From Cyanophora paradoxa (lineage: Eukaryota > Glaucocystophyceae > Cyanophorales > Cyanophoraceae), in contig QPMI01000436.1 in assembly GCA_004431415.1 (NCBI GenBank), positions 372,001 through 436,000 on the forward strand: 64,000 nucleotides of DNA. Reading direction: 5' to 3'. Each line of letters opens with the position of its first letter. Position 1 is the stretch's first letter. This document shows positions 27,838 to 41,100 of this stretch, piece after piece. Below the pieces are notes generated by a model. The model searched no databases. It had not been told where the DNA came from and worked only from the letters and a program-made list of their open reading frames with translations. Both the position numbers and the translations under genes were made by a program.

Positions 27838-30800
27838 ATGGAGGAGGAGGAGGAGGACCTCGCGTACATCCTGGGGCTTTCGGGTGCGCTCGGGCGGCCG
27901 CGGCCGCGTCACCTCATCCCGTCAATCTGACAGCCCGCGCCAGATGACCTGCTTCGGCCCCTGATCCAGGGTGAGGCCCAGGCGAGCGGCACTCTCCACG
28001 TCCTGCTCAAGCTGGCCGCCACATGCTCTCGCTTTCGGAAGCTCGTGTGCGGCGAGTCGTCGAAGCTCTTCGACGAGCCCTTGTTCGTCCCGCGCGGCGG
28101 AGAATGCACGATCCTGCAGGTCGCGGCGTTTGCCGCGAAGTACGGCAGCCGCTTCCGCCGCCTTCACCTCGGCAGCGTTGCGTTCGACCCGAAGCGAGCG
28201 CTCCCAGCTGCAGCCGCAGACACAAGCGAAAGCGTCAGCGTCAGTTCTGCAGCTCAGGGAGATGCGGCTGCAGCTTCTAGCTCTTCGAACACGTCAGCGC
28301 CGGCATGCGCAGCGGCAGCAGCTGCTGCAGGGCCGGCGCCCGCGGCCGCGGCCGACGCTCGCGGGACTTTGAATTCGGAGCCGACGTGGCGCTACCTCTC
28401 CCTCGCGCCGCCCGAGATCCAGGATCTCGTCGCGCGGGCCGACGGCGCCCTCTGCGCCGTCCTCCGCAGCTGCCCGAACCTGACGCACCTCTCCCTCTTC
28501 TGCGCCCACGACTCCCTCTGGTGCCTGGACGCACTAGCGGACCTCCCCGACGACTTCTCCCTCCCCCACCTCCGCCACCTCGACCTCTCCGGCCTCCTCG
28601 TACCCCTCCCCGCCCTCCGCCGCATCCTCGCCGCCTGCTGCGGCACCCTCGAGCGCCTCTACCTCCGGTGCGAGCCGCGCGCCGCCGCCGCGCCCATGCG
28701 CCCGGTGACAGGTCGCCGGCAGAGGCACTTTCGTCATCGTCCAGCGCCTGAAAGGACTCAGAGACGACCTGCGCCTTCGCAAGACCTTCCGCGGCGTCCG
28801 GGCCATGTTCTCGATACCGCGCGGGGCTTATCTTCGGGACCCCCTCCTGCGGGCCCTCGAAGGCTTGACGTACGCTTCCGCGCCTCCGAAGCCCCTGGAA
28901 GCCTTAGCTTGGGGCCCAGGCCTCCGTTCGCCCCTCACTCTCCCCGCAGGTTCCCCCGCCTGGTCAGCCTGGACCTCGCGGGGTCGCTCGCCGGCATGGA
29001 TGGCCTGTGCGACCTCGTACCCCGCTGCCCGGCCCTGCGCGACCTGTACCTGGTCCGCCCCGCCCCGCCCCGCCCCGCCCCGCGTTTCAAATCGTCCTGG
29101 GCTAATTAGAAGCGATCGCGGGGCCCCGGCCCATGGCCAGAACGTTAACTGGGTGGAATCGAGTCTGTGGGGTCCCCACGGCAAGGTCCGCGAGGAGTAC
29201 GAAGAGTACGCGGCGTTCGCCCCCCACTTCCGCCGCCCCGGCCGTCTCGTCATCACCAAGAGCCTGGTGCGCCGCCCTTAAGCTTCACCACCCTCCCTCT
29301 CTGTTCACCCCCCACGGCCGCTCCTGCTCCTCCTGCTTCGCGCAGGACTCCGCGGTGGCCGAGTGGCTGCGGGACCTCCGCAAGCACTTCGACGCCTCGG
29401 TGTACCCCCGCTCCGAGGAGAACCGCGTCGACGTACCCCGCCTCGCGCTGGCCGCAGTCTTTGAAGGTCCGCTGCACCCCCTCTCCCTTCTCGCGTAAAT
29501 GCACGCCGTTAACGTTGACTCTCGCGCGCGGCAGAGGTGTCGGGCGGAAAGCTGGACGTCGCTCGGCGCCTTGTGAACAATTTGGGGGTACCCCCGCTGT
29601 CCCGCCTCCGCAGGATCGACTCCTCCCTCGCTCCCTGGGCCCGCCCCTCCTCCCCCTTGTGTTTGTTCTCCGAAGCTTCGCCTTCGCTCACCGAACTGCA
29701 GATTCCTCCGTTCTTCAGCTCATCCGTGGAAGGGCCCGAGGGGGCGACGGTCCTCCACGCCCTCGCCGAAACCAGTCTCACCCAACCGCAAGCGCTGCAG
29801 GCAAACGATCCTATAGATATATATCGCCCCCACGCCAGCACCTGCTGACCGCGCGCGCCGCTTGCAGCTCGTTGAGGAATGGGGGCTGGAGACTCTCAAG
29901 AACTCTCGCCTGGAGGACGGCAGCGGCTGCACCCCCCTCCACCTCTCCGCCATGCGCAAGCGCTGTCTCCCGGCGATGCGGGCTCTACTGCAGCTCGGGG
30001 CCGACCCGGTGCTCAAGGTCAGTGCCGTTCCGCCCGTGCGTCGCGCCGCGCCGCAGCCCTCCGTCTCAGCGTCGCAGGACGAGGACGGGGAGACGCCCCT
30101 TCACTTGGTGCGCCCCTCGCCCCTCCAGCACACAAAACGCGCCGCCAGAGTTCCGAGAATCGCGCGCGCGCCGCAGGCGTGCACGCTGGCCCACGTGGAG
30201 CAGGCGAGCGCGCTGATGGCCCGCGGGGGGCTCCAGCTCCTCCTCGCCAAGGACAGCGAGGGGCAGAACGCCCTCCAGCTGCTCGCCCAGCGCGGGAGCG
30301 AGGCGGGCGAGAGCGAGGTTGGACGGAGGGTCCGCCTTCACAGGCAATCGCTGATCGCCGTCCGCGCCGTCGGTTCGTTCGTTCGCGCGCGCCGTACCCC
30401 TGAACCGCCCCCGCCCCGCGCCCTCTTGACATCGGCCTCCCCGCTGCAGAGGTCCTCGGCCTCGGCGGCCCCCAGCTGGCCGAGGCGGGGGTACAGCGAT
30501 CCTTCCTTGAGGAGCCGGTCTGGGGTACAGGAGGCGACGAGTACCTGCTGCACTTCGCCGCAGCGGAGTCGTGCGGCGCCCCCGCCGTCGCCGCGCTCCT
30601 GCGGGCGGGCGCCAGCCCGCAGCTTCCGGTCCGGCTCGCCCGCCCCTCTCCCATCGAGCTCGAGTCAGACCTTCCTTGATTTGCCGCAGAACTTCGACGG
30701 GAAGACGCTGCTCCAGAGCGTCCGGGGGCGCGGGGGGTACGGCCGGGCCCTGGAGGCCGCCGTGCTCCAGTGGGCGGCGGGGCGGGGCGTGCCCCCGGAG

Positions 30801-30851
30801 AGCCTCCTCGAGTCCCTCCCTCGACCCGCGAAAATGCCTCGCCTGGCGTAG
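27838..30851 (+). CDS. F-box/LRR/ankyrin-repeat protein, multi-exon
   Basis: Starts MEEEEEDLAYILGLS. The next exon has an F-box-like LAATCSRFRKLVC. Leucine-rich repeats follow: CPNLTHLSLFCAHDSLWCLD, LRHLDLSGLLVPLPALRRIL (28.4-28.65 kb) and FPRLVSLDLAGSLAGMDGLC (28.95 kb). Ankyrin-like segments are at 29.9-30.8 kb (GSGCTPLHLSAMRKRC, DGETPLHL, EGQNALQLLA, NFDGKTLLQSV). The stop is at 30849. At least eight exons are needed; boundaries are approximate. F-box proteins usually recruit substrates to SCF ubiquitin ligases, with LRR or ankyrin repeats as the binding surface. Parts of this gene recur, rearranged, at 46.7-47.6 kb. Confidence 0.65.
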
Positions 30852-32440
30852 CGCCTTTCTGTTGCTATCCGCTCCGATCCAGCCCCGGAGTCAGCGAGCA
30901 CTGCGGTTTCAGGCCGGCTTGTTAATAGTTTGAGTTCTGTGCCGATTTAGATGCCTTCCAGCTGTTCAGAAGAGTTCAGTCGTCATTTCTCGCACACCCT
31001 CTCCTGTTTTGGGTGTCCCACGTGTACAGGATGCTATTATCTTCTTTGCATCCGCTTTTGTTTTGGTTTAGATATTTCAAGTTGATCATGAATTCTGTAT
31101 ACGTAGTTTACATGTGCGCCTGCAATTGCAATGTACATGTGCAGCTCAGCGGCTGTGGTCTTGCATCCTGTAGTTACCTTTCCTCTGCCAGGCGCGGCTG
31201 CCCGGCCCGTCGCTCTTATAATTATTCGTCGCGGCTGCCCGGCCCGTATACGTATGTACGTAGTCCACCATTCTAAGTTTCTCCTTTTGGACTGCTACGT
31301 ATACTTGTATGTTGTCAGTCGAACTCCGATCGGCAGGCTGTTTTCGAAGCTGATCATGATGCATATGGGGCGATCTAAACAGCTTCTAGAGATCTAGAGA
31401 GATCTAAAACATGTAATTATAACATACTATCTTGACTCTCAAGGAGGCTGATCAGCCCCTCGCTATAGTAGGGTTGGCTTCCACTGGGGGCTCTAGATCT
31501 GTACTTCGAATTCCGCGCGCGGAAACAGCTGCACTATCTAAGCACCGTTTAGTAGCACTACCGCTGACTGGAGTGTGGCCCTCTCACTGCGGCTCCACTG
31601 GACCGGGGCGTCGAGCGCCGCATCATGATCATATGCATCAGCAGTGCGGCAGGGGCCGACCTGCTGAAAACGGCGTCAAACGCAGCGCAGACAGAATCGC
31701 CGAGTAGCTTTTAAAGCTATGATTCCGGGCGCGCACCACGTCGGGGCGCCAGAAGCGCCGGGCCGGGAGCGGACGTGGGGGTCGGCTTGCGGACGCCGCG
31801 CGGCGCTTCCGGTGCGTCTGGTGGGCCGCCCACACCTGTAGCGTTAGCTGTATGCCTATTGGACCGCTGTGGTCGCTTGCGGTGCCACAGGAACGCGTCC
31901 TCGTCGCTGCGCAAGCTTTAAGTGCGCATGCCTCCGGCGCACCGGATGGCGGGCCGGGAGAGCGCTGAGACTACGCAAGGGAGCTGGCTATGTATAAGCA
32001 AGGCCGTAGAGCTAGCTAGACGCGCCCCGGAGGCTAGGTGTCTTGGCGTCCCCGCCAGTCGCCGAATATTTATCGCGCGCCGGCGAACTAGGACTATGCA
32101 CCTGGTCGCTGCGGTGACACAGGCACGCGCGCGGGGCTGCTAGGTCGCGCTGCGGCGGTGGCTTAGTCGGTCAAGTTGCAACGGAAATAAAAAACTTTCT
32201 ATCGACGCTACCCCCAGCTCGTTGCCAACCAGCCTATCTTCCCGAAGCTTCCCATCGGCGCCTCGCTATCCATCGCCTGGACATCCCAGCCTAGCCGAGG
32301 ACATCCGGCGATCCCGGTCATCACACGCGCGCGCACATCACCATGCTCCTCGAGAAAGTGATCGTAAGCCGCAGAGCTCGAGCGCGAGCTCAATAAAGCG
32401 CAAAGCGCACCACGAAGCGCTGATGTGACGCCTGCAGAGA
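30852..32440. other. Intergenic, no clear gene
   Basis: About 1.6 kb. The left part is less GC-rich and contains GCGCGGCTGCCCGGCCCGT and a nearby near-copy (31193 and 31229). Short ORFs here show no domain or codon pattern. Confidence 0.4.
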
Positions 32441-32446
32441 TCCGAG

Positions 32447-32764
32447 CACACGCGTACCATTTCGGCGCTGCTCGGCCTCGCGGGCGGCGCGTTCCTCTCT
32501 GGGGTGGGAGCGGGCTACTGGGCTGGCAACTGGGTGCGCCGTGTTTGTCTTTTCTTTGTGGCTACGGTTGATCTCGAAGCGCGTCAGGGGAAGAACGAGC
32601 TCGTCCGTGAGAAGGAGGGGCTCGTCCGTGAGAATGGCGACCTGAGAGTGCGCCTGCGTGTCTGCGTTGTACAATTTTTCCTCTGATAGGCCCGTCTGCA
32701 GCTGAAGCTTAGCACCGCGAATTCAGAAGTGAGCGGCCGCTCCATCCTGAATCGATCGCGCTAG
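32447..32764 (+). CDS. Possible small membrane/coiled-coil gene
   Basis: Exon-like pieces read ISALLGLAGGAFLSGVGAGY (a membrane helix, about 32460-32520), then after a likely intron VDLEARQGKNELVREKEGLV (coiled coil, 32568-32640), then LKLSTANSEVSGRSILNRSR and a stop at 32762. A start exon is not identified. Weak but coherent. Confidence 0.3.
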
Positions 32765-33637
32765 CTGCTCACGTTCTCGGAAGGCTGCTGGAGCCAAGGC
32801 TGGCCTCGGCGTTCTGGAACATGTGTTCGAGCGCCAGCCGCCCCCGCGGAGCGCCCCCCCCCCCTTCCTTGAACGAGCCTTCTTTGGGCGTCTCGCCTTC
32901 GCCATCCACGGTCATTGGCCTCGACGCCACGCCGGAGGTCGCCCTCGTCGACGCCTGCGCATGCTCCTAGGCCTCGTCTTCGCGTGTGTGCCCCACCCAC
33001 GCTCGACTTTCCAGCCATGCTCCGAAGCTAGAGGTTTCTCAAGCCAGCGCGCGCAAAGTAGCGAGCTTGGAGGCTCTCCTAATGCCTCACGGCTTTCCGC
33101 CGTCAGGAGCCGGCACTGCTAGCTGCTGCAGCGCTTGCGCAGAGTGCCCTGATTAGACCCCAATTACTTTTCATGTACCCCGTCCCGGGTCCTTCCCCTG
33201 GGCGACACACTTGTACCCGGCACTTGCTCTTGCGCTCAGTACACCAGCTCTGCGCATGCTCGCTCGCACCGCCGGCCTGCCGGAGCTGCGCAGCACGCAC
33301 TAGCACGCCCAGCTGCACCAGAAACCCAGCCCTTCTGACTCCAGTACTAGTAGCTATATAGAGCCTACCGGTAGTCTGCCAGGCCAGGCCAACGTCGCAA
33401 AAAGCAGCTTCTTCTCTTTGACATACAAAACAAATGCAAGAGCTGGACATCGCAGCGCGCTGGGGAAACTTGAAAAAAGGAAAGAGCGCCGCAGCTCTGC
33501 AGGCTGTCGGCGGATCCAGAAAAAGGGGGGAGGGGCGCCGGGCGTCCGCCTCAGGGAGAAAAAAGGAGAGAGCGCCGCAGCTTTGCCGGCCAATCGCGGA
33601 TCCAGAAAAAGGGGGGGGGGGGGGGGGGGGGGGCGCC

Positions 33638-35677
33638 TCAGGAGAAGCGGCGGGCGCGGTCGAAGGAGAAGCGCGGGGAGTGGGTCGGGGGCGGGAGCGG
33701 GCGGTAGGCGGTCGGCCCCGGGCTCCAGGCCCCGAGGCTCTCCGACTCGAACTCGCGCCCCATGTACACAGCCTTGCGCGGCTCCGCCTGCGGCCGCACC
33801 CGCTGCGGGCTCGTCCCGAAGCCGTACCCCCCCGTGCCCGGCAGGCTCTTGTCCCGCTCCAACCCCATCGTCGGCCGCACCGCGTACTGAGGCGCGGGGA
33901 GGGGTCGCTCGCGGGGGGTACGGGGCGGGGCGGGGCGGGAAGGGGGGGGGGTACGCGCGCACGGAGCCGGGGCCGGGGCCGGCGGGGGCCGAGCGGCTCG
34001 TCACTGCGCATGCAGCGGACGGCCCGTCAGTGGGGCGGAGGGTCGCAAGCCACGCCGGGCCGGGCCTTGGCGGGGGGGGGGGGGGGGGGGGGTACGCGGC
34101 GCACGGAGACCTCCGTCCGGTGAGGACGGTGGCGGGAAGACGCGCTGCGGCGCCGTCCCGAAGCTGAAGCGCGGGGCTCCGTCCCCCGGCGCCCCCTTCG
34201 GCCCCGCGTATGCCCCTGTACCCCCCTCCACGGCTCAGGTGAAGAAGGGGGGGGAAGAGGGGGGGGTACGGACCAGGCCCGGGGGAGTGCAGGCCGCGGT
34301 TGACCGAAGCGAACTCCTCGCCAAAGTACGGCACCTGAGGGGGGGTAAGGGATTTTCAGTCTGCTTTTTTGAGGGGGGATACGTGCCTTCTTGGGCTCGG
34401 TGTCGGGCCGGAGCCGGTGCGGCTCGGAGCCGATGCGCGCGGAGGGGCCCGGGGCCGGCGGCCGAGGCTCGTACTTACCGACGGGCGGCCCCACCTCTGT
34501 GCCCACGGCGCCCCGGCGCCCCTCAGCCGCGCGCTTAGAAAAGGGGGCGAGCGACGCGTACCCCTGGGCTTGGCGAAGCGGGTGGACTTGCTCATCGAGT
34601 AGACGGGGGTACGCGGCTGCAGCTTCGCAAACTGCTCCGGGCTCGCCCTGCGCCGCCGCCGCGTCGGCACCCCGGCCGGCGGGGGGGGGGGGGGGGGGGG
34701 GGGGAGGGGGGGGGGGACGCACGAGGAGAGGGGCGGCGGGGCGCGCGGGGGTGAGAAGGAGGCGCGCTGGGGCGCCTTGCCCGTGCTGAAGGCGGGGCCG
34801 GTCTTGCCCAGCCCGAGCGGGTCGCTCTTGGGGTAGCTGTTCGAGGTCGTAAGATAAGGGCTCAGCAGAAAGAGTAAAAATTACTAGCTATAGTAGATCA
34901 CTTTCAAGAAGCGACGGCTTAAGAGCTCAGTAGAAAGAGCGAACTTATTAGTAGATCAAGCTAAAGAAGCGAAGGCTAAAGAGCCGGGAAGTGGGCAGGG
35001 CTGGGAGAGGGGTACGTCGTCGACCGACCTGCCGGGTCCCGGGGAAGTGCTCGCCGACCGGGGCGACGCGTCCCGCTTGCTCGTGGCAAACGCGGGCCCC
35101 GCCTTCTTCGCCGCCTCCAGCGGCACGTTGTACCTGTACCCGCCGGCTGAGTCGGGGGGGGGGGGGGGGGGGGGGGGGGTACGGCGCGGACTTTCCGGGC
35201 CCGGGGCTGTGCTGCCCCGGCAGGCTCCCGTCGAACTCTCGGCCCATGTACGGGACTGCGGGCGGCGAATTGTGGTCGGGAGGGAGGGAGCGGGGTACGG
35301 GTTTGAGGCGGGCGGGCGGGGGTACGAGGGGCCCGGCGCACTCTTGCGTGGGCTACCGCCGATTTCGAGGCGCTGCGGGCCGGTCCCGAACTTTGCAGCG
35401 GTGTTGGGCCGCTTCCCAACGTCGATTGTGTACGCCCCCGGTCCCGGCTCGGACGCCCCCCCCGTGCCTGGCCGGCGCCGGTCAGGGCCGCAGCGGGCCG
35501 GGGAAATGGAAACTCGAATGAGAGCGAGGGGCGCGTGCGCACTCCGCGCGGTCTCGCCGAGCAGAGCGCCGGGCGCGCCCCTGGAAGGAACGCGGGAAGC
35601 GCGTCAGGAACGCGGGAGAAGGGCGTGAAGGGACGGGCCGATCTCGTTCAAGGGCGCACCTCGAAGCCATCGTCCAT
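33638..35677 (-). CDS. SHIPPO/STPGR-repeat ciliary protein, copy 2, multi-exon
   Basis: Likely start MDDGFE at 35677. Exons carry repeated Pro-Gly-Pro units: GAYTIDVGKRPNTAAKFGTG (about 35.4 kb), HSPGPGKSAP (35.2 kb), KKAGPAFATSKRDASP (35.1 kb), GLGKTGPAFSTGKAPQR (34.8 kb), YEPRPPAPGPSARIGSEPHR (34.45 kb), DGAPRFSFGTAPQR (34.15 kb) and the last exon GTGGYGFGTSPQRVRPQAEP ... SPGPTAYRP ending at 33638. These are STPGR repeats, found in proteins inside or on ciliary microtubules. Several introns carry very long C-runs just after the 5' splice site (G-runs on the plus strand). Confidence 0.7.
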
Positions 35678-36445
35678 CTGGGCGAGTTGCTGCCGAGCGG
35701 GTCCCGCTCGTGGATGGGATACGCGCCGGGACCTGCACGGGGCCGCGTCTGACACGTCACGCACGCGTGGCGCCAGGTGCGGAGGGGCGACGCGGGACGT
35801 CGCGCTCGGAAGCGGTCTAGAGCAGCGCTACAACGCAGGCTGCACGCGCACCGGGGCTCAGTTTTCGCACAGCGGGCGTTTTGTCGCCTTTGCCGCCGTG
35901 CGCAGCCGTGCCTTCACCCATGATCTGCTGCGTGCTCTGCCGACGCGCCGCGCGTCCCCTGCGCTCGCTGCGGCGCTCCTGCCGCTTTGATCTATGCCGC
36001 CCTCCGAGCCGACCGAATGCTGCTTCTTGAATGCGCTGCCGACGTGCAGGAGCTTAGGGAGGGATGCACTGTGCGTCCAAAAACGCGGATGCGTCGCTTC
36101 TTTCTTCTCAATCTGGGTACACCCTACTGCGTTCGTTCAAAGGGCCAAGGCGGGAGCTCGTCTCCGCCATGGGCTGGCAGGATGCGAACCTGCGAGGTGC
36201 CAAATGCCTGCCGATGCCGTGGATGTGCGATGTTGACCGGCGCTGCTCACTCGCTTCGCTCAGTGGCCGCGGCGACCCTGGCGCCAGCGACGACCCGGCA
36301 TGCCCCTCCCAGCAACCGTTCGCTCAAGTCGAACGCCTCTCTGCCCCCGACGCCGTGTCCGATCAAGGTCCGTCTCCGGGCGCAGTCGGCCGGGCCCAGG
36401 CGCGCTCTCTCCCTGCGTAGCTTCGCTTGACGACGTGGCACACCC
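35678..36445. other. Intergenic, no clear gene
   Basis: Roughly 770 bases between the divergent SHIPPO copy 2 and NHL-repeat genes. Short ORFs only. Probably holds both promoters and a first exon of the NHL gene. Confidence 0.4.
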
Positions 36446-37800
36446 GTGAAGGTCATATCCGTGGAGACGCTCTGCGGGAGCGGGCGCAGCGGCTTCCTGG
36501 ACAACGTCCCGGGCCCCGTGGCGGAGTTCCGCGCGCCCCACTCGGCGATGATTCTGGACGACGGCAGCGTGCTCGTCAGCGACAGCGGCAACAGCTGCCT
36601 GCGGCGGGTCAGCTCGTACGCCCACCACGTCGGCGCCATCGGCTCGAACATGCCCATCCTGCCCAAGGTCCCGCCGCCCCGCTCCGCCGTGCGCGGCGCC
36701 CGCCCCCTGACGCACCCCGCGCAGCTCTCGAATCCCCGCGGCATGTGCCCCTTCGGCAGCTCGCTGCTCGTCTGCGACACGGGCCACAACCGCATCCGCA
36801 AGATCAGCCTGCTCGGTGCGCCTTCGCCCCGCGCCGAGCGCCCCGCCCCGCCCCGCGGTACAGAGCGCCGCCGCCGACGCCGGCACGCAGACGGCATCAT
36901 GGTGGTGGATTTCGCGGGCAGCGGGGCGCGCGGCTTCAAGGAGGGTACCCTGGAGACGTGCAAGTTCGACCAGCCGTCGGGCATCTGCCTGCTACCCGAC
37001 GGCACGCTCCTCGTCGCGGACGCGGGAAACCACCGGGTACGGCAAATCTTCCCGGCCGAGCGCGTCGTTGTCACGGTGGCGGGGACGGGCCACGCGGGGT
37101 ACGCGGACGGCGACGCCCTCCTCGAGGCCGCCTTCAACGTGCGCCGTACCCCCCTCGCGCGCCCGTTCGAACACTCGGACTCGAACATTCGAGCGCAGTT
37201 CCCCACGTCGGTGGCGTTCGATCCGACGGACGGCGGTGTCCTCGTGAGTGACAGCCGCAACCACTGCATCCGAAAGATCTCCCCCGGTACCCTCCCCCTC
37301 GCCCGCCCCGCCGCCCCTCCTCCGCCTTCCTCCGCCGCCCCCGCGCCCCTTCTCAAACGCCTCCAGACTTCCGGCGCGTGGAGACGGTGGCGGGCTCGCC
37401 CGGGCGGGCGGGGTACAGCGACGGGCCGGCCCGCGAGGCGCGCTTCGACGGGCCGGAGGGCCTGGCGATCGGGCCGGGCGGCTGGTGCCTCCTCGCAGAC
37501 TCGGACAACAACGCCGTCCGCGCTCTCTCGCCCCGTGCGCCCAAACCGAGCCCGAGCCCGAGCCCGACGCTCGAGACGATACGAGGTTGATTGACCGACC
37601 GAACCGCAGGGCGGCGGCACGTGCTGACGCTGGCGGGGGCGAAGGGCTGGGGCTCGGCGGACGGCCCCCCCGGGCGGGCGCGCTTCAACTGCCCCCGGGG
37701 CCTCTCGGCCTCGGCCGAGGGAGACGTGGTCGTGTGCGACTCGAAGAACAACCTCGTCCGCATCCTCCGCACCGGTCCGCCCTTAGAACGAAATGACTAA
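36446..37800 (+). CDS. NHL-repeat beta-propeller protein, multi-exon, 5' exon not identified
   Basis: Successive NHL units are clear: LDDGSVLVSDSGNSCLRRVS, FGSSLLVCDTGHNRIRKISL, LPDGTLLVADAGNHRVRQIF, PTDGGVLVSDSRNHCIRKIS, PGGWCLLADSDNNAVRALS and AEGDVVVCDSKNNLVRILRT. Each ends in (D/S)-x-x-N-x-x-(V/I)-R-x-(I/L), and linkers such as VAGTGHAGYADGD are typical. Six blades suggest a complete propeller. The open frame begins with GTG, so the real start must be in an upstream exon. NHL propellers bind proteins or RNA; no enzyme domain is seen. Confidence 0.7.
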
Positions 37801-38003
37801 CTAACCAGCTGGGGCTTAGCTTCCTAACTATCTGACTCGACGGAGGCCTAGCTTTCGTCCGCATCCTCCGCACCGGTCCGCCCGCCCTTAGAAGAACGAG
37901 CGAACTCGATTGGGCCATAGCTTCCCAGCGATCCTAGCTATCTCGTCGAGCTATCAAAGCTCCCCAGCATCCTCCGCACCGCTCCGTCCTTAGAACGAAA
38001 GAA
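37755..38003. repeat. Three copies of the NHL gene 3' end
   Basis: CATCCTCCGCACCG(G/C)TCCG with a following CTTAGAA(C)GAA stretch occurs near 37757, 37860 and 37968. The first copy is coding (VRILRTG); the other two are downstream tandem fragments. Confidence 0.7.
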
Positions 38004-38198
38004 CTACCCAACTAGTTGACTCGAGCTATCTAGCTCTCCAGCTTTCTGTTCCACGCCCGCTGACGCCCGCCTTCTCCAGAGCTGCTTCACTTTCCGGAGC
38101 CTCAGCGGTCGCCGCCCCGCGCCGTCGAGGCGGCCGGCCCCGGGGCGGCCGGGCGCTCGCCCCCCGCGCCCGCCCCCGCCCCCGGCGCCCGCGGGGAC

Positions 38199-41100
38199 AT
38201 GTCTGCCCGCTCGCTCCAATCCGACGCCTGGGAGGAAGGCGGTGCGCGCGCGGCCCCTCGCCGCTGCTGCCCTCCCCGCTCCGCCCGCCCCGCCCGCCCT
38301 TAACTTTCTCTCTCCGCAGGCAACTCGCCCGCCACTGGGACGGCCCCGGGCGTCACCACCACCTCGCCCGGCAGCGACAGTGCGCGCCGCCCCAAGCTCA
38401 GCTGAGCAAAGCAACGCTGAGCCGATCCTAGCTTCAAAAAGATATAAGATATATATAGCTTAGGTTAGGTTGCGCTTAGCCAAAAGATATAAGCTTTACC
38501 TTACAGTTTATGTATCTGCTAAGCTAAGCTCTAAGCGGAAAAGCTATAAGCTTTCGTTCTACGGCGTTCTGCTTCTGTAACTGGCCCATTAGACTTAAAG
38601 ACTTATTTAGACTTAAAGACTTATTTAGACTTAAAGACTTATTGACTCATTAGACTTAGCTAGACTAAGCCGAGCCGAGCAGCGCTGAGCCTCGCCTCGC
38701 CTGCGCCCGCCCGCCCGCAGCGTCCCGGAGGAGCCTGGGCCGGCGGAGCGGGAAGCCGGCCAAGTACCAGCCGCGCCCGGCGCGCGTCTCGCAGCCGCAC
38801 GAGCGCCGCTCGGGGCGCGAGTCTGTCAACCCTGACAAGGTCCGTTCAAGATAGATAGATATATGGATGCCTCTAACGCGGATAAGATCGACTAGACCTT
38901 AGACTTAGACTAGACTAGACCGACTAGACAATCCTGACAAGGTCCGTTCAAGATCGATTACTCGAAGATAGAGGGATGAATGCCTCCCACGCGGATAAGA
39001 TCGACCAGATGGATGTCCGTGCCGCGCCCTTAGACTAGATGAAGCCTTAGACTTAGACAAGTCATTTTAGACAAGGACTGCTAGACTTCGACAAGTCATT
39101 TTAGACAAGGGCTGCCAGCAGCCCAACGATCCCATGATGACTTCAGAGCCCAACGCAGCCTAAGATGGCCTTGGAAGACAGCAGCGCTCTGCTTTCCCCG
39201 CCTCACGTGCCATCTCCTCCTCCTCCAGGTCTTCTTCGGGGACATCTGCGGGGCGCGCCACCGCCCGCTGCGCTCCGCGGCGCGCGTGCCGCGGGGCCAC
39301 CAGCGCCCCGACGACACGCTGATGGCGCTCGACCCGGGGACGCTGGACGGCGTGCCCTACGACGCGGCGGCGCCCGTGCCCGTGCACGACGAGGCGTCCC
39401 CGTCCCCGTCCTCGCCCTCCTTCCGGCCCCCGCGGGACAGCGACGTCTTCCGCGCCATGGACGCCGTCGGCGGCCTGGGCGGCCCAGGCTCGCCCCAGCG
39501 GCTCTTCCTTCCGGCCCCGCCGCCGCCGCCTGCGCAGCCCTCCTCGCCGGGCCGCGACGGGGCGGCCCCGTCGCCTCCCTTCGACCCGCTGGGCGTGCGG
39601 GGGCGGCCCTCGGAAGAGGGGCGGGAGCGCGCCGATATCCTCCAGCGGATGGACGCCGATCTGGAGGCCGTGCTCGCCCGCCTCCGCCACTCCAACGCCG
39701 GGCTGGAGGCCGCCCTCGGGCCCGGGCCCGACTCCGCCCCGCTCCCCGCCCTCCCCGAGGAGCCGTACCCCGCCGGCCGCCCCGCGGGGGTACCCCGCGT
39801 CCGCTGCGACCTCTGCTGGTTCGATGAGTACCTCGCCCAGTGGACCTACCTCGCGTACCCCCCTCGACTTCCCCCCCCCCACCCCCTGACCGCCCGGCAG
39901 GGCCTGTGAGGCGGAGGTGGCCCCCGCCGACCCGGAGCGCGGCGCCCCCGCGGCCCTGCGGCTCTTCCGGCCGGGCCTGCCCCGCGCCTTTAAGATCCAC
40001 GGCGTGGACGGCTCGATGCGCGTCGTCGTCAAGGACCCGCTCTTCTGGTGGTGGAACGAGGGCGCCGACTCCTTCGGGCTCCGGTTCTACTCCCCGCAGG
40101 ATGCTTTCGACCTCCGCGCGATCGTCCAGGGCGCCATCGTCTCGGCGGCGGCGGCCGAGGGCGGCGTGGTGGGCGAGCTGGGGTCGGCCCCGGGCCCGGC
40201 CGGGCCGCCCCGGCCCTCGCTCTCCCTCGTCCAGCGCGCCGGCGAGGGCGTCGGCTCGGCCGCCGACGCTCTGTTCGCCGCCCGCCGCGCCGCCGCCTCC
40301 GCTTCGCGGCCGGCCGCGGCTCCGCGGCCTACCTCGGCGCCGGCGCCCGCCGTCCGCAAGACGGCCCGCGCCGCTAAGCCCTCGGGCATCCCCCGCCCCA
40401 AGTCCGCGGCGGCGGCCCGGCGGGCGGCCGCCCGCCCGCCCCCGCAGGCCGCGGAGGATTACGATGACGATGAGGAGGAGGAGGAGGCGCACGAAGCGGC
40501 GGCGGCGGCGCCGCCGCCCCCGATGGACCTCGAGCGGGCGGCACGGGAGGCGCTGCGCGAGCTTAAAAAAGAGTACGGCGAGGAGGAGGAGGAGGAGGAG
40601 GATGGGGGGCGCGGCCGGGCGGAGGGAGACGAGGAGGGCGCCGGGCCCCAGATCCCCGTGCGCCCTCCCCGCCCTTTACGTTCCGTTCCGTCCGTCCCGT
40701 TAGATTGACGGGGGTCCGGGGTACGCAGGGCGGACGCGGGGCAGGAGGCGACCCGTACGCGAAGTACGAGGCGGTGGCCCCGCCCGGTGCGTGAAACCTT
40801 GGTACCTTAAGCCTTAGCCTCGAAACCTTAAGCCTTGAGCCAAGGCCCTGAAGCCTTCGAGCCTTATCGACGGCCGCGCCGCGCCCCCGCAGGTCTCAAG
40901 TCGCCGGAGAGGGCCAAAGGCACGCCCAGCAAGCAGCGCGAGGCGGTCTTGTCCCCCGGGGCCGCCGCCAAGCCCAGCCCCGTGCGCCGCTTTGTTGTTT
41001 GCTTGGTGCTACGCTTCTGTCCGACCGACGCGGTTTGCGTCAGCGGCGCGGGACGGCGCCGGCGTCGCCCGCGGGGCCGCCGGCGGCGGCGGCGGCGGCG

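Noticed and set aside
26791-30654. Many long ORFs on both strands in GC-rich host DNA
   Set aside because: Stop codons are rare in such DNA; only frames with domain motifs and coherent splicing were kept.
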